DNA of 41,204 nt from Actinomycetota bacterium. Its GTDB lineage: Bacteria; Actinomycetota; Thermoleophilia; RBG-16-64-13. The notes beneath the pieces were generated by a model that saw only the letters and a list, made by a program, of their open reading frames with translations, did not search any database and was not told the origin of the DNA. Positions 16,879 to 24,943 of the stretch are shown piece by piece. The number at the start of each line of letters is the position of its first letter. The stretch's first letter is position 1. The stretch spans positions 1 through 41,204 of the forward strand of contig JAAYCW010000135.1 of assembly GCA_012729575.1 (NCBI GenBank). The letters are read 5' to 3'. Position numbers and translations under genes: made by a program.

Positions 16879-18280
16879 CATGAAGGACAGCGGTCTCAGC
16901 TCTCTCTTCAGGGCGACTGAGCCGGCGAAGCCGGCCGAGACGGAGCCCTCCGGTCCGAGCATGAGCGAGGGTGATACTCCAGAGAAACCCCAATCCACGC
17001 TGAACGAAACGGAGTCTCCGTCCAGTGGCACAGGAGCCGAGGGCGAGACGCCCGATGTCTCTTCTGCTGGTCCCACTGTCACCGACGCCGGCCGGCGCAC
17101 CCTCATACCGGCTTCGCGCAGCTTCCCCGCGGTCATCAGAGTCATTGGCGTGGGCGGAGCAGGGGTCAACGCCATCAACCGCATGCTGGAAGCGGGTCTG
17201 GAGGGGGTGGAGTTCATCGCCATCGACACCGACGCCCAGGCTCTCGCCACGTGCGAGGCCGATCACCGGGTGCGGATCGGCGCGGACCTGACCAAAGGCC
17301 TGGGTGGGGGCTCCGACACGAAGATCGGCCGAGATGCTGCTTTGACCGCCTACGATGAGATCAAGGACATGCTCCGGGGGAGCGACATGGTCTTCATCAC
17401 GGCGGGCGAAGGGGGCGGCACCGGGACCGGTGCCGCACCGGTGGTGGCCGAGATAGCCCGGTCCCTGGGAGCGCTCACCATAGGGGTGGTGTCACGGCCG
17501 TTCGCATTCGAGGGCAAAAAGCGGGGCCTCCAGGCGCTGGAGGGTGCACGGACGCTGAAGCAGCGGGCCGACACGGTCATCGTGGTCCCCAACGACAAGC
17601 TCCTTGAGGTGGCCGACAGGAAGACCACCATGGTGGAGGCTCTGCGACTGGCGGATGACGTGCTCCGGCAGGGCGTGCAGGGCATCTGTGATCTGGTCAC
17701 CGTCCCGGGTCTGATCAACCTCGACCTGGCCGACGTCCGGACCATCATGAGCGGCGCGGGAACGGCCCACATGGGCATCGGCCGGGCGCACGGCGAGGGG
17801 CGGTCGAGGAAGGCCGCGGAGATGGCCCTGAACTCGTCGCTGCTGGAGACTTCGATCGACGGAGCCCGCGGCATCCTGCTCAACATCAGTGGGGGCAAGG
17901 AACTGTCTCTCCACGAGATCACCGAGGTGGCGGAGACCGTCAACGCGGCCGCTGAGCCCGAGGCCAACATCATCTTCGGCGCGGTGATCGACGAGTCTCT
18001 CGGCGACAAGCTCTGGGTCACCGTGGTCGCCACCGGCTTCGACGCCACCAGCGAAGAGGTGCTTACGGCGGAATTGGAGGACGCGACGCGCCACGATCGC
18101 CCGACGGCGACGGGGGCTCCCGCTCCCGCCCAGACCGAGGTCCCGCGCAAAGCGCCCTGGGAAGCCCCTTGGGAGCCGGCTGAGAGCGGAGCTCCTGAGG
18201 CACCGCGGGTGGAACGGACCGAGCGCGTGGTCATCAGACCCGAAGACGACGAACTCGACGTCCCGCCGTTCTTACGGTAG
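16862..18280 (+). CDS. ftsZ: Cell division protein FtsZ with long N-terminal extension
   Basis: A 472-residue tubulin-like GTPase that forms the division ring. The fold begins only around residue 92 (IRVIGVGGAGVNAINRM); the GTP-binding signature is GEGGGTGTGAAP and the synergy-loop region contains DLADVRTIM. The C-terminal peptide ELDVPPFLR is the conserved tail that binds membrane tethers. Typical FtsZ has only about 10-20 residues before the fold. Here about 90 residues rich in Ser, Pro, Glu and Thr precede it and are probably disordered. The ATG at 16862 is preferred because GAGAGGTG precedes it by 5 nt; an ATG at 16880 is a weaker choice and barely shortens the tail. It overlaps parA and lies outside any division-cell-wall cluster. 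Its 3' end overlaps the convergent GNAT gene by 9 bp. Confidence 0.94.
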   Translation: MEKRSSMKDSGLSSLFRATEPAKPAETEPSGPSMSEGDTPEKPQSTLNETESPSSGTGAEGETPDVSSAGPTVTDAGRRTLIPASRSFPAVIRVIGVGGAGVNAINRMLEAGLEGVEFIAIDTDAQALATCEADHRVRIGADLTKGLGGGSDTKIGRDAALTAYDEIKDMLRGSDMVFITAGEGGGTGTGAAPVVAEIARSLGALTIGVVSRPFAFEGKKRGLQALEGARTLKQRADTVIVVPNDKLLEVADRKTTMVEALRLADDVLRQGVQGICDLVTVPGLINLDLADVRTIMSGAGTAHMGIGRAHGEGRSRKAAEMALNSSLLETSIDGARGILLNISGGKELSLHEITEVAETVNAAAEPEANIIFGAVIDESLGDKLWVTVVATGFDATSEEVLTAELEDATRHDRPTATGAPAPAQTEVPRKAPWEAPWEPAESGAPEAPRVERTERVVIRPEDDELDVPPFLR

Positions 18281-18730
18281 ATCGCCGCTCAGGTTGCGTT
18301 CGAAATAGAGACAGGTCTTCTCGGCCAAGCCCAGACTGCGGTAGAAGGCGTGGGCTTTGAGGTTCCAGTACTCGGCCAGCAGGAATAAGCGGGTGCAGCC
18401 TCGCGACCGTGCCAACTCCTCGGCGAAGCCCAGGAGTCCCCGGCCTACGTCGCTACGCCGGCGGCCACTTGTGACGACGACGTCTTGCAGTTCACAAACA
18501 GGCGACGCGGACCAGGTACTCTGCGAGAATAGGGCGGCGCACATGCCTACCAGTCGACCCTCGTCGTCGGCGACCAGGAGCAGATGGTCAGGGTCCTCCA
18601 GGATGGCCGACACGGTGCCGAGCAGACGCTCGGGACTGGGGGCGGCGACACTATGGTGCTCCATGATCTCCCTGAGAAGAGCGAGCACCTGCGGGGTGTC
18701 CGACGAGGTAGCTTGGCGATAGGTGATCAT
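18272..18730 (-). CDS. GNAT-family N-acetyltransferase
   Basis: A 152-residue single-domain acetyltransferase. Motif A is represented by LQDVVVTSGRRRSDVGRGLL, with the R/Q-x-x-G-x-G/A-like acetyl-CoA loop slightly degenerate (RRSDVG). Motif B is AEYWNLKAHAFYRSLGL, with the typical late Tyr. It should acetylate an amine using acetyl-CoA; the substrate cannot be deduced. The ATG at 18730 has no Shine-Dalgarno sequence. The start lies only 17 bp from the divergent dat start, and the stop lies inside the 3' end of ftsZ. Confidence 0.85.
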   Translation of the reverse strand: MITYRQATSSDTPQVLALLREIMEHHSVAAPSPERLLGTVSAILEDPDHLLLVADDEGRLVGMCAALFSQSTWSASPVCELQDVVVTSGRRRSDVGRGLLGFAEELARSRGCTRLFLLAEYWNLKAHAFYRSLGLAEKTCLYFERNLSGDLP

Positions 18731-18747
18731 CGAGGTGAGGTTAGCAG

Positions 18748-19659
18748 ATGGATAACGAGGTGCTGTACCTAAATGGTGACTTCCTCCCTCTCTCCCAGGG
18801 GCGGGTCCCCGTAGAGGACCGCGGATTCCAATTGGGGGACGGCATATACGAGGTCATCAAGGTGATGAACGGACGCCTGGTATGGCTTGAGGATCATCTG
18901 GAGCGTCTGGAACGGAACCTGGCCGCCGTCAGTCTGAGCGAGGCGGCTTCGGGCCATCATCTCGACTTTGTCCTTCCCGACCTGGTGGTTCGGTCGCAAG
19001 TGGATCACGGCTTCGTCTACGTGCAGGTGACCCGCGGTTTCGCTCCCCGGGAGTTCGTCTTCCCCAACCCGCCGCACCCCACCGTATTGGCGTACGCCCG
19101 CAGCAAGCCGGCTCCCGCAGTGTCCGAGATCCTGATGGGGACCACGCTCCACCCTGTGAGGGATCTGCGTTGGGCGCGCTGCGACATCAAGTCCACTAAT
19201 CTGCTGGCGGCGGTGCTGGCGAAGGAGGAGGCCAGACAGGCCGGGGCGCACGAGGCCCTCTTCATGGCGGAGGACGGCGTGGTCCGCGAGGGGGGGTCGT
19301 CAAACGTGTTCGCCGTTTTGGATGGCGGGCTGCGCACCCATCCGCTCGATAATCGTATCCTGGGCGGGATCACGCGGAAGCACGTGATCGAAATGGCCCT
19401 TCAGGAAGGCTACCCGGTGGAGGAGCGGGCCTTCACGTTGGATGAAGTCATGTCGGCGCCGGCCGGAAGGTGCGAGGTCTTCACCGCTTCGACCACCAAG
19501 GACATCATGCCCGTGGTTCGGATAGGCTCCCAGGTGGTGGGAGACGGAAAGCCGGGCGTGGTGACGTTGGCCCTGCTCGACGTCATCCGCCGTGCCCAGG
19601 CGATTCTGGTCGGCTTGGAGCCTCCGCCGGCCTTGGGAGTCCGGCCCGCATCAGTTTGA
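18748..19659 (+). CDS. dat: D-amino acid aminotransferase (class IV PLP enzyme)
   Basis: A 303-residue fold-type IV transaminase that interconverts D-alanine and D-glutamate with their 2-oxo acids, feeding peptidoglycan precursors. The N-terminus VLYLNGDFLPLSQGRVPVED and GFQLGDGIYEVIKVMNG match D-amino acid transaminase rather than the branched-chain enzyme. The PLP-binding lysine lies in CDIKSTNLLAAV, and REGGSSNVFAV and TASTTKDIMPV bind the cofactor phosphate. Residues in the N-terminal half that select D-substrates cannot be tested by eye, so a general class IV transaminase remains possible. GAGGTGAGG precedes the ATG by 8 nt. The last 77 bp overlap the 3' end of the convergent endonuclease gene. 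Confidence 0.9.
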   Translation: MDNEVLYLNGDFLPLSQGRVPVEDRGFQLGDGIYEVIKVMNGRLVWLEDHLERLERNLAAVSLSEAASGHHLDFVLPDLVVRSQVDHGFVYVQVTRGFAPREFVFPNPPHPTVLAYARSKPAPAVSEILMGTTLHPVRDLRWARCDIKSTNLLAAVLAKEEARQAGAHEALFMAEDGVVREGGSSNVFAVLDGGLRTHPLDNRILGGITRKHVIEMALQEGYPVEERAFTLDEVMSAPAGRCEVFTASTTKDIMPVVRIGSQVVGDGKPGVVTLALLDVIRRAQAILVGLEPPPALGVRPASV

Positions 19660-20728
19660 CCAGGGCGACATTGTCGGCGTCCGGCCCGTGCCCTTCAGCC
19701 CCGGGGACTTCCAGCACGAAGGGGATGCGTGTCAGTGCCGGGTGTCGGACGATGCGCGCCAGGCCCTCATATCCGATGAGCCCGTCCCCAGGGTTGGCAT
19801 GACGGTCCCGGTTGGAAGCGAGCTCGGACGCGGAATCGTTGAGGTGGATGAGGCCTACTCTGCTCAGAAGACCGGCCCGATCCAATTCGTCAAGCAGGAC
19901 CTGCAGTCCTGTCTCTTCATGGATCGGATAACCGGCGGCGAAGAGATGGGCGGTGTCCAGACACAGGCCGAGGTCGAGCGGCCACCCTGGCGTGAGGGAG
20001 GAGGCCGAGGGTGGGGCAGGTCGGGTGGATCGGTCCCGACTTACGGCCCGTGCCGGGGGGCGCAGAGCGAGCGCCTCCAAGAGGGCTCGCAGTTCGCCTA
20101 TGTTTCTGCCCACGATCGCCCCGGCTCCCACGGCTGTTTCAAGGAGGAGCGGGGGCAGCGCAGGTTCGCTTTGTCCCGTCTGCTCGGCGGCCAGCGTCTC
20201 TCGGGCGGTGGTTTCCGCCGAACGGATGGCCTCGGCTACCAGTCCGATCGAGGCTTCGAATCCTTCGCCTCGGTGGGAGCCGACGTGGGTGACGACGCCG
20301 GCGGCTCCGGCCAGAGCTCCAGTGACCAGAGCATGCGCCAGCGCTGCAGCGGACCGCGCGCGGAGTTCTCCATCTGGTGAAGCGAGATTGATCAGGTAGA
20401 TGGTGTGGAAAAAGAGGGGGAGTCGGTACCTGCGCAGCCCGGTCTTCAGAGCCGCCATCTCGTCCGGTTCGGGGTGGCGGGTGCGCCAGGTCCGGGGATT
20501 CGAACTGAAAATCTGCATCACCTCGGCCCCCAACGCCGCGGCGCGCTCTGGGACCGGGGCGAAACCGCCCGCTGTAGAGATCTGGGCGCCGACGATCGGC
20601 AGCTGCTTCAGCCCGGAAGGTGCCTCTGGTGAAGGCGCCGCCTGTTGGGACGTCGGGCCTGACCGGCGGATGCCCTTGCGTCCTCGGGTGCGAGGTGAGC
20701 CGGGTGTTTTACCGGTCTTCTTGTTCAT
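19583..20728 (-). CDS. nfo: Endonuclease IV (apurinic/apyrimidinic endonuclease)
   Basis: A TIM-barrel AP endonuclease that cuts 5' of abasic sites in base excision repair. The three-zinc ligand blocks are recognisable: VVTHVGSHRGEG, LLLETAVGAG, LGLCLDTAHLFAAGYPI, GLIHLNDS, NRDRHANPGDG and FVLEVPGA. From the ATG at 20728 the protein has 381 residues against about 280-290 usually. The excess is a basic/Pro-rich N-terminal stretch of about 55 residues before QISTAGGFAPV, an Ala/Pro/Arg-rich insertion of about 30 residues just before the CLDTAH block, and a C-terminal tail lying over the 3' end of dat. Catalytic blocks are intact, so it should be active. GGAAGCGAG precedes the start. Confidence 0.93.
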   Translation of the reverse strand: MNKKTGKTPGSPRTRGRKGIRRSGPTSQQAAPSPEAPSGLKQLPIVGAQISTAGGFAPVPERAAALGAEVMQIFSSNPRTWRTRHPEPDEMAALKTGLRRYRLPLFFHTIYLINLASPDGELRARSAAALAHALVTGALAGAAGVVTHVGSHRGEGFEASIGLVAEAIRSAETTARETLAAEQTGQSEPALPPLLLETAVGAGAIVGRNIGELRALLEALALRPPARAVSRDRSTRPAPPSASSLTPGWPLDLGLCLDTAHLFAAGYPIHEETGLQVLLDELDRAGLLSRVGLIHLNDSASELASNRDRHANPGDGLIGYEGLARIVRHPALTRIPFVLEVPGAEGHGPDADNVALVKLMRAGLPRPAEAPSRPESPGHGG

Positions 20729-20992
20729 AGCCGTCTGCTCGCTTCCGTTCCGCACTGGCCGTGGCTTCCGCGCCGGTCGCGGTTCCCGCTCTTGCTGCGG
20801 TTCTCCCGCTCGTCTCGACTCCGACGCTCATCTCGAGTTCCGTGCTGGTCGTGAGCCCCTCTGTCATCGGTCCAAGCCAGCATATAGAATCGACACGGGC
20901 AGAGACAAGGTGATGCCGGCCCGTTGGGGAGCGCCTGCGCGGCCTCGAGGGGCTGCGGGAGAATATTAGAGGACTCAAGAGGTCGGGGAGTA
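20729..20992. other. Divergent intergenic region, nfo and queuosine glycosyltransferase gene
   Basis: 264 bases upstream of both genes. A -10-like TAGAAT (20885-20890, plus strand) could serve the downstream gene, with a poor -35 match TGTCAT at 20862-20867, spacing 17. The half nearest nfo is rich in repeated CGGAAC/CGAG-type words but encodes nothing I can support. Confidence 0.35.
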
Positions 20993-22210
20993 TTGACGGA
21001 GCAGGGTAGCGGACTAGGGGACGATAGCAGCAGACGGCCCGGGTTGGAAGTCTGGGCTCTGGAGCCCTACTTCGGCGGGTCGCACAAGATCTTCCTGGAT
21101 GGGCTGACCCAGCATTCCCGTCATGCATTCAGTCTGTTCACTCTGCCGGGGCGCCACTGGAAGTGGCGGATGCACGGCGGGGCCCTCACGCTGGCGGACC
21201 GCGCCGCGGCTGCGGCCGCGACGCGTGTTCTTCCCCACGCCTTTTTTGCCTCGGACATGCTCGACCTGCCTGTCTTTCTGGCGGCGGTCGAGCCGGATAT
21301 GCGGGTTCTGCCGACGATGGTCTACTTTCACGAGAACCAACTCAGCTATCCTCTGCCTGCCGGCGCGGAGCGCGACCTCGGGTATGGATTCAAGAATGTG
21401 ACGACGGCGGCTGTGGCCGACACGGTCCTCTTCAACAGCGACTATCACAGGAGGGAGTTCCTCTCGGCTGCGGCAGCATTGCTCCAAGCCGTGCCCGACG
21501 AGGTCCCGCTGGAGCTCCTGCCGGAGATTGAGGCAAAGGCCCGCGTTATCCCGGTGGGTTGTGATCTACGTCGTTTCGACCGTCACCGGTCGGAGGCTAC
21601 GGGCGATGCCGCCGCGGGACGGTGGGGGTGTCCGGCAGACGGCCCTCTTCTCCTATGGAACCAGCGTTGGGAGTACGACAAAGCCCCCGGCACGCTCTTC
21701 GCAGCTTTGTATGCACTCAAGGATATGGGGGTGTCCTTCCGCCTGGCTATGGCCGGGCCCAATCAGGGCACGCCCACTGCTGAGTTCGTCGAGGCGAAAG
21801 CGCGTCTGGCCGGCCACCTCGTGCAGTGGGGGAAGGTGCAGGGCGATGCCGACTATGCTTCACTGTTATGGGCGGCGGATGTGGTGGTATCCACGGCGGT
21901 GCACGAGTTCTTTGGCATCGCTGTTGTGGAAGCCATCTACTGCGGTTGCCGCCCGGTGCTACCCGATCGGCTGAGCTATCCGGAGTTGATCCCAAAGGAA
22001 GCGCATGAAGATGTGCTCTACCGGGAAGGAGGCTTGGTAGCTGCGCTGACACGGGCGTTGGCGCGGCCTCGAGCCTGGTCGGAGGATTGGCAGCGGACCT
22101 GGGTGGGCGGCTTCGACTGGGCGGGCCTGCGGTCCCGCTACGACGAAGAGATCCAGAGTTGCTGGGACAAAGCTACGCGCATCAGGAGCCGTAGGGGCTT
22201 CGTGCGGTAG
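20993..22210 (+). CDS. tRNA-queuosine mannosyltransferase-like protein (DUF3524/GT4)
   Basis: A 405-residue glycosyltransferase. The N-terminal domain starts LEVWALEPYFGGSHKIFLDG and contains LPGRHWKWRMHGGAL and YFHENQLSYPLP, the hallmark of the DUF3524 family that includes animal GTDC1/QTMAN. The C-terminal GT4 half has LLLWNQRWEYDKAP and STAVHEFFGIAVVEAIYCG, the nucleotide-sugar site with its conserved Glu. Animal QTMAN puts mannose on queuosine-34 of tRNA-Asp from GDP-mannose, and the bacterial function is inferred by homology. The start is TTG at 20993 after GGTCGGGGAG; the frame is open about 70 nt upstream but the extra peptide is not conserved. pgi follows 20 bp downstream, so the two are probably cotranscribed. 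A sugar other than mannose, or a non-tRNA target, remains possible. Confidence 0.82.
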   Translation: MTEQGSGLGDDSSRRPGLEVWALEPYFGGSHKIFLDGLTQHSRHAFSLFTLPGRHWKWRMHGGALTLADRAAAAAATRVLPHAFFASDMLDLPVFLAAVEPDMRVLPTMVYFHENQLSYPLPAGAERDLGYGFKNVTTAAVADTVLFNSDYHRREFLSAAAALLQAVPDEVPLELLPEIEAKARVIPVGCDLRRFDRHRSEATGDAAAGRWGCPADGPLLLWNQRWEYDKAPGTLFAALYALKDMGVSFRLAMAGPNQGTPTAEFVEAKARLAGHLVQWGKVQGDADYASLLWAADVVVSTAVHEFFGIAVVEAIYCGCRPVLPDRLSYPELIPKEAHEDVLYREGGLVAALTRALARPRAWSEDWQRTWVGGFDWAGLRSRYDEEIQSCWDKATRIRSRRGFVR

Positions 22211-22230
22211 GCGACTGGGAGGATCGTTCT

Positions 22231-23595
22231 ATGGAAAGGCTTTCGATCGACATCACCAAGTGCATGAGCGGTCTGGATGAGGGCACGGCGCTTACTCCGA
22301 ACATGTTGGAACAGTTCGCTCCCCAGCTTGAGAAGGCCCGCCGGGCGGTACTGGACGCAGCCGGGACCGGGATGCTCGGCTGGATGGACCTTCCCGCTCA
22401 GGACCCGGGCCCCTACCTGGACTTCGCGGCTGAGTGCGCCGACAAGTATGAGTGCCTGCTGATCATCGGAATCGGGGGCTCGGCGCTCGGCACCACTGCT
22501 CTGGCCACCGCGCTCCTGCCCTTCTACTACAACGAGTTGAGCCCGGGGGAGCGCAAGGGACGGCCTCGTCTCTACGTGCTCGACAATGTCGACCCGGACG
22601 AGACCGTCGCTCTACTCGGCCGCCTCGATCTCAGCCGAACGCTGGTGAACGTTATCTCCAAATCGGGGACCACCGGTGAGTCGATGGCCGGCTATCTGGT
22701 GCTCCGCGAACAACTGCGGACTTTGGTGGGACAGGCAGCCCTGAACGAGCACTTCGTGTTCACCACCGACCCGGTGGGGGGAGCGCTCCGCAAGATCGGC
22801 GCCGCGATGGGCGCGCCCATGTTCGATCTGCCTCCTGACGTTGGGGGAAGATTCTCGGTCTTGAGTGCGGTGGGGTTGCTTCCGGCGGCGCTGACAGGCA
22901 TGGATGTGCGTGGTCTCTTGGCCGGGGCTCAGGATATGGCTGATTGGATCGCCGAAACCAAGGGCTGGGAGAACCCGGCCTGCAAGTTCGCGGGGGTGCA
23001 ATTCCTTGAGGACACCGCTCTGGGCCGCTGCGTGAGCGTGATGATGCCCTATTCGGCCCGCCTGCGCGACGTGGCCGATTGGTACCGCCAGTTGTGGGCG
23101 GAGAGCTTGGGCAAGGAGGTCGACCGGCAGGGCCGGACCGTGAACGTGGGTCCTCTTCCGGTCAAGTCGCTCGGTGTGACCGATCAGCATTCCCAGCTGC
23201 AGCTCTACGCCGAAGGGCCTGACGATAAGGTGATCACCTTTCTTGGTGTGGGAGAGTTCGACAAGACGGTGACGATCCCCACTCCGGGTCCGGAGGCGGA
23301 GGCGCTGGCTTATCTGGGTGGCCATACTCTGGGCGGACTACTCTGGGCCGAGCAGAAGGGGACCGCCTGGGCTCTCGCCAAGCGGGGCCGGCCCTCACTG
23401 ACCATCACTCTTCCGCGGGTGGAGGCGTACTCGGTCGGGGCGCTCCTCTACCTGTTGGAGATGGCCACGGCCATCGCCGGTGGACTCTACGATGTCGACG
23501 CCTTCGACCAGCCCGGGGTGGAGCTGAGCAAGCAGGCGACGTATGCTCTCATGGGACGGCCCGGGTACGAGGCGCTGGCCAGCGAGATCGGGTGA
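22231..23595 (+). CDS. pgi: Glucose-6-phosphate isomerase
   Basis: A 454-residue cytoplasmic isomerase of glucose-6-phosphate and fructose-6-phosphate. The double SIS fold is marked by LLIIGIGGSALGTTAL, NVISKSGTTGESM (sugar-phosphate loop) and PPDVGGRFSVLS. The catalytic Glu is in QLWAESLGKE, and LGVTDQHSQLQLYAEGP carries the conserved His. Its length matches the shorter archaeal/Gram-positive-type PGI rather than the 550-residue E. coli enzyme. GGAGGAT precedes the ATG. The stop codon TGA (23593) is inside the left arm of a 42-bp perfect palindrome. Confidence 0.95.
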   Translation: MERLSIDITKCMSGLDEGTALTPNMLEQFAPQLEKARRAVLDAAGTGMLGWMDLPAQDPGPYLDFAAECADKYECLLIIGIGGSALGTTALATALLPFYYNELSPGERKGRPRLYVLDNVDPDETVALLGRLDLSRTLVNVISKSGTTGESMAGYLVLREQLRTLVGQAALNEHFVFTTDPVGGALRKIGAAMGAPMFDLPPDVGGRFSVLSAVGLLPAALTGMDVRGLLAGAQDMADWIAETKGWENPACKFAGVQFLEDTALGRCVSVMMPYSARLRDVADWYRQLWAESLGKEVDRQGRTVNVGPLPVKSLGVTDQHSQLQLYAEGPDDKVITFLGVGEFDKTVTIPTPGPEAEALAYLGGHTLGGLLWAEQKGTAWALAKRGRPSLTITLPRVEAYSVGALLYLLEMATAIAGGLYDVDAFDQPGVELSKQATYALMGRPGYEALASEIG

Positions 23596-23624
23596 CGGCG
23601 CGTACGCGCCGTCACCCGATCTCG
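23583..23624. terminator. 42-bp perfect palindrome at the pgi stop codon
   Basis: The left arm, 23583-23603, is exactly complementary to the right arm, 23604-23624, with no unpaired centre (the middle is GCGTACGC). It spans the last four codons of pgi and its stop. As RNA it would form a stem of about 19 bp with a small loop. There is no following U-run, so it is a non-canonical terminator candidate or an mRNA 3'-end protector. It also isolates pgi from the SOS promoter of dinB. Confidence 0.6.
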
Positions 23625-23639
23625 ACACCCGCTACCTAC

Positions 23640-23668
23640 TTGTAAGCAAACATATGTTCGTCTATCAT
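23640..23668 (+). promoter_or_regulatory. dinB promoter with LexA (SOS) box in the spacer
   Basis: TTGTAA (23640-23645), a 17-bp spacer and TATCAT (23663-23668) form a good promoter. The spacer holds CAAACATATGTTCG (23647-23660), which differs at one base from the Gram-positive LexA consensus CGAACATATGTTCG. LexA bound there would block RNA polymerase, so dinB should be induced by DNA damage. The ATG lies 8 nt after the -10, implying a leaderless mRNA. Confidence 0.82.
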
Positions 23669-23676
23669 GCTCTTAT

Positions 23677-24921
23677 ATGGGAGAGCGGCCAACATCCACC
23701 AAGCCTTTGGCCGACAGTGGTTCTCGGGCGGGCCTCGTGCCCGGTGCCGGCGCCGGCATCAATCCTCGGGCGGCTCACCGGGTCATAGCCCACCTGGACT
23801 TCGACGCCTTCTTTGCCGCAGTCGAGGAGAACCGGGACCCGTCGCTGCGGGGCAAGCCGGTCATCGTGGGGGGTGGCGAGCGGGGGGTGGTGTCCACCGC
23901 CAACTACGTGGCCCGGCGGTACGGCGTCCATTCAGCCATGCCGCTTCGCACCGCCAGGCGTCTCTGCCCCCAGGGGGTGTATCTCACCGGGCACCATCAG
24001 CTCTACTACGAGTACTCCCGACGTCTCATGGCGATCCTCGATCAGTACTCTCCCTTGGTGGAGAAGATGAGCCTCGACGAAGCCTACGTTGATCTCACCG
24101 GCACCGACGCTTTGTTCGGTCCGCCGGTCCGGACGGCGCGGCTCATCCAGCGACGGGTGATGGATGAACTCGACCTGAGTATCTCGGTGGGGGTGGCCAC
24201 AAACAAGCTGGTGGCCAAAGTGGCCTCCGACTACCGCAAACCGGGCGGTTTCACCGTGATCTCACCCGGTCGGGAGGCGGAGTTCCTCGCTCCTTTGCCG
24301 GTGGAGCGGTTACCCGGAGTAGGCCCCGTCCTTCTTGGGCAGCTACGGGATCGGGGGGTGGTCACCGTGGGCGACTTGGCTCGGGTACCGGCCGACCTTC
24401 TCCGGCTTTCCTTCGGGGAGTGGGGGGAAGTGCTCGCCCATCGGGCAAGGGGGGAGGATCTGCAGCGGGTCACTCCTTGTGAGGAAGTCAAATCCATATC
24501 CCGGGAGCACACCTTCGAAGAGGACGTATCCGATGTGGGCCTGCTTGAATCGACGCTGGTTCTACTCACCGAAGATGTTTGCCGCCGTCTCCGTCACAGA
24601 AGGCTGGAAGCGCGCACGGTGACGGTCAAGATCCGCTACTCGGACTTTGTCACACATACCTGCTCTCACACTTTGCCGAAGCCCCAGGATGTGGATGAGG
24701 TGTTCTTTGAGGAGGTCCTCGGTCTGTTCCGACATGGACGAAACCGGCGCTATCATCTGCGACTGGTGGGAGTAGGGCTCAGCAATCTGGTGCCTCGAGC
24801 CTGGCAGGACGATCTGTTCGATCAAGGATTACCGCTGCTGCGGGAACTGGATCTCAAGCTGGACGTCATCCGCGAGAAGTACGGCAATGGCGCCGTGCGC
24901 CGGGGAGCTGCGTTTCCTTAG
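23677..24921 (+). CDS. dinB: DNA polymerase IV (Y-family translesion polymerase)
   Basis: A 414-residue Y-family polymerase. The catalytic acidic residues are in HLDFDAFFAAVE near residue 42 and MSLDEAYVDL near residue 131; SVGVATNKLVAKVAS and LPGVGPVLLGQL (helix-hairpin-helix) follow, and the little-finger domain is from about residue 280. The first 35 residues before VIAHLDF are Gly/Ala/Pro-rich and not part of the fold. The ATG at 23677 has no Shine-Dalgarno sequence but sits 8 nt after a -10, so I take it as a leaderless start; a GTG at about 23740 is the alternative. No C-terminal beta-clamp motif of the QxxLxLF type is obvious at the end, though DDLFDQGLPLL inside the last 50 residues may serve. 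Confidence 0.94.
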   Translation: MGERPTSTKPLADSGSRAGLVPGAGAGINPRAAHRVIAHLDFDAFFAAVEENRDPSLRGKPVIVGGGERGVVSTANYVARRYGVHSAMPLRTARRLCPQGVYLTGHHQLYYEYSRRLMAILDQYSPLVEKMSLDEAYVDLTGTDALFGPPVRTARLIQRRVMDELDLSISVGVATNKLVAKVASDYRKPGGFTVISPGREAEFLAPLPVERLPGVGPVLLGQLRDRGVVTVGDLARVPADLLRLSFGEWGEVLAHRARGEDLQRVTPCEEVKSISREHTFEEDVSDVGLLESTLVLLTEDVCRRLRHRRLEARTVTVKIRYSDFVTHTCSHTLPKPQDVDEVFFEEVLGLFRHGRNRRYHLRLVGVGLSNLVPRAWQDDLFDQGLPLLRELDLKLDVIREKYGNGAVRRGAAFP

Positions 24922-24943
24922 CGTCGCTGCTAGTCGGCCGGTC

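Noticed and set aside
20496-20507. GGATTCGAACTG, like the reverse complement of a tRNA T-arm
   Set aside because: It lies inside the conserved Nfo coding sequence and no cloverleaf can be drawn around it.
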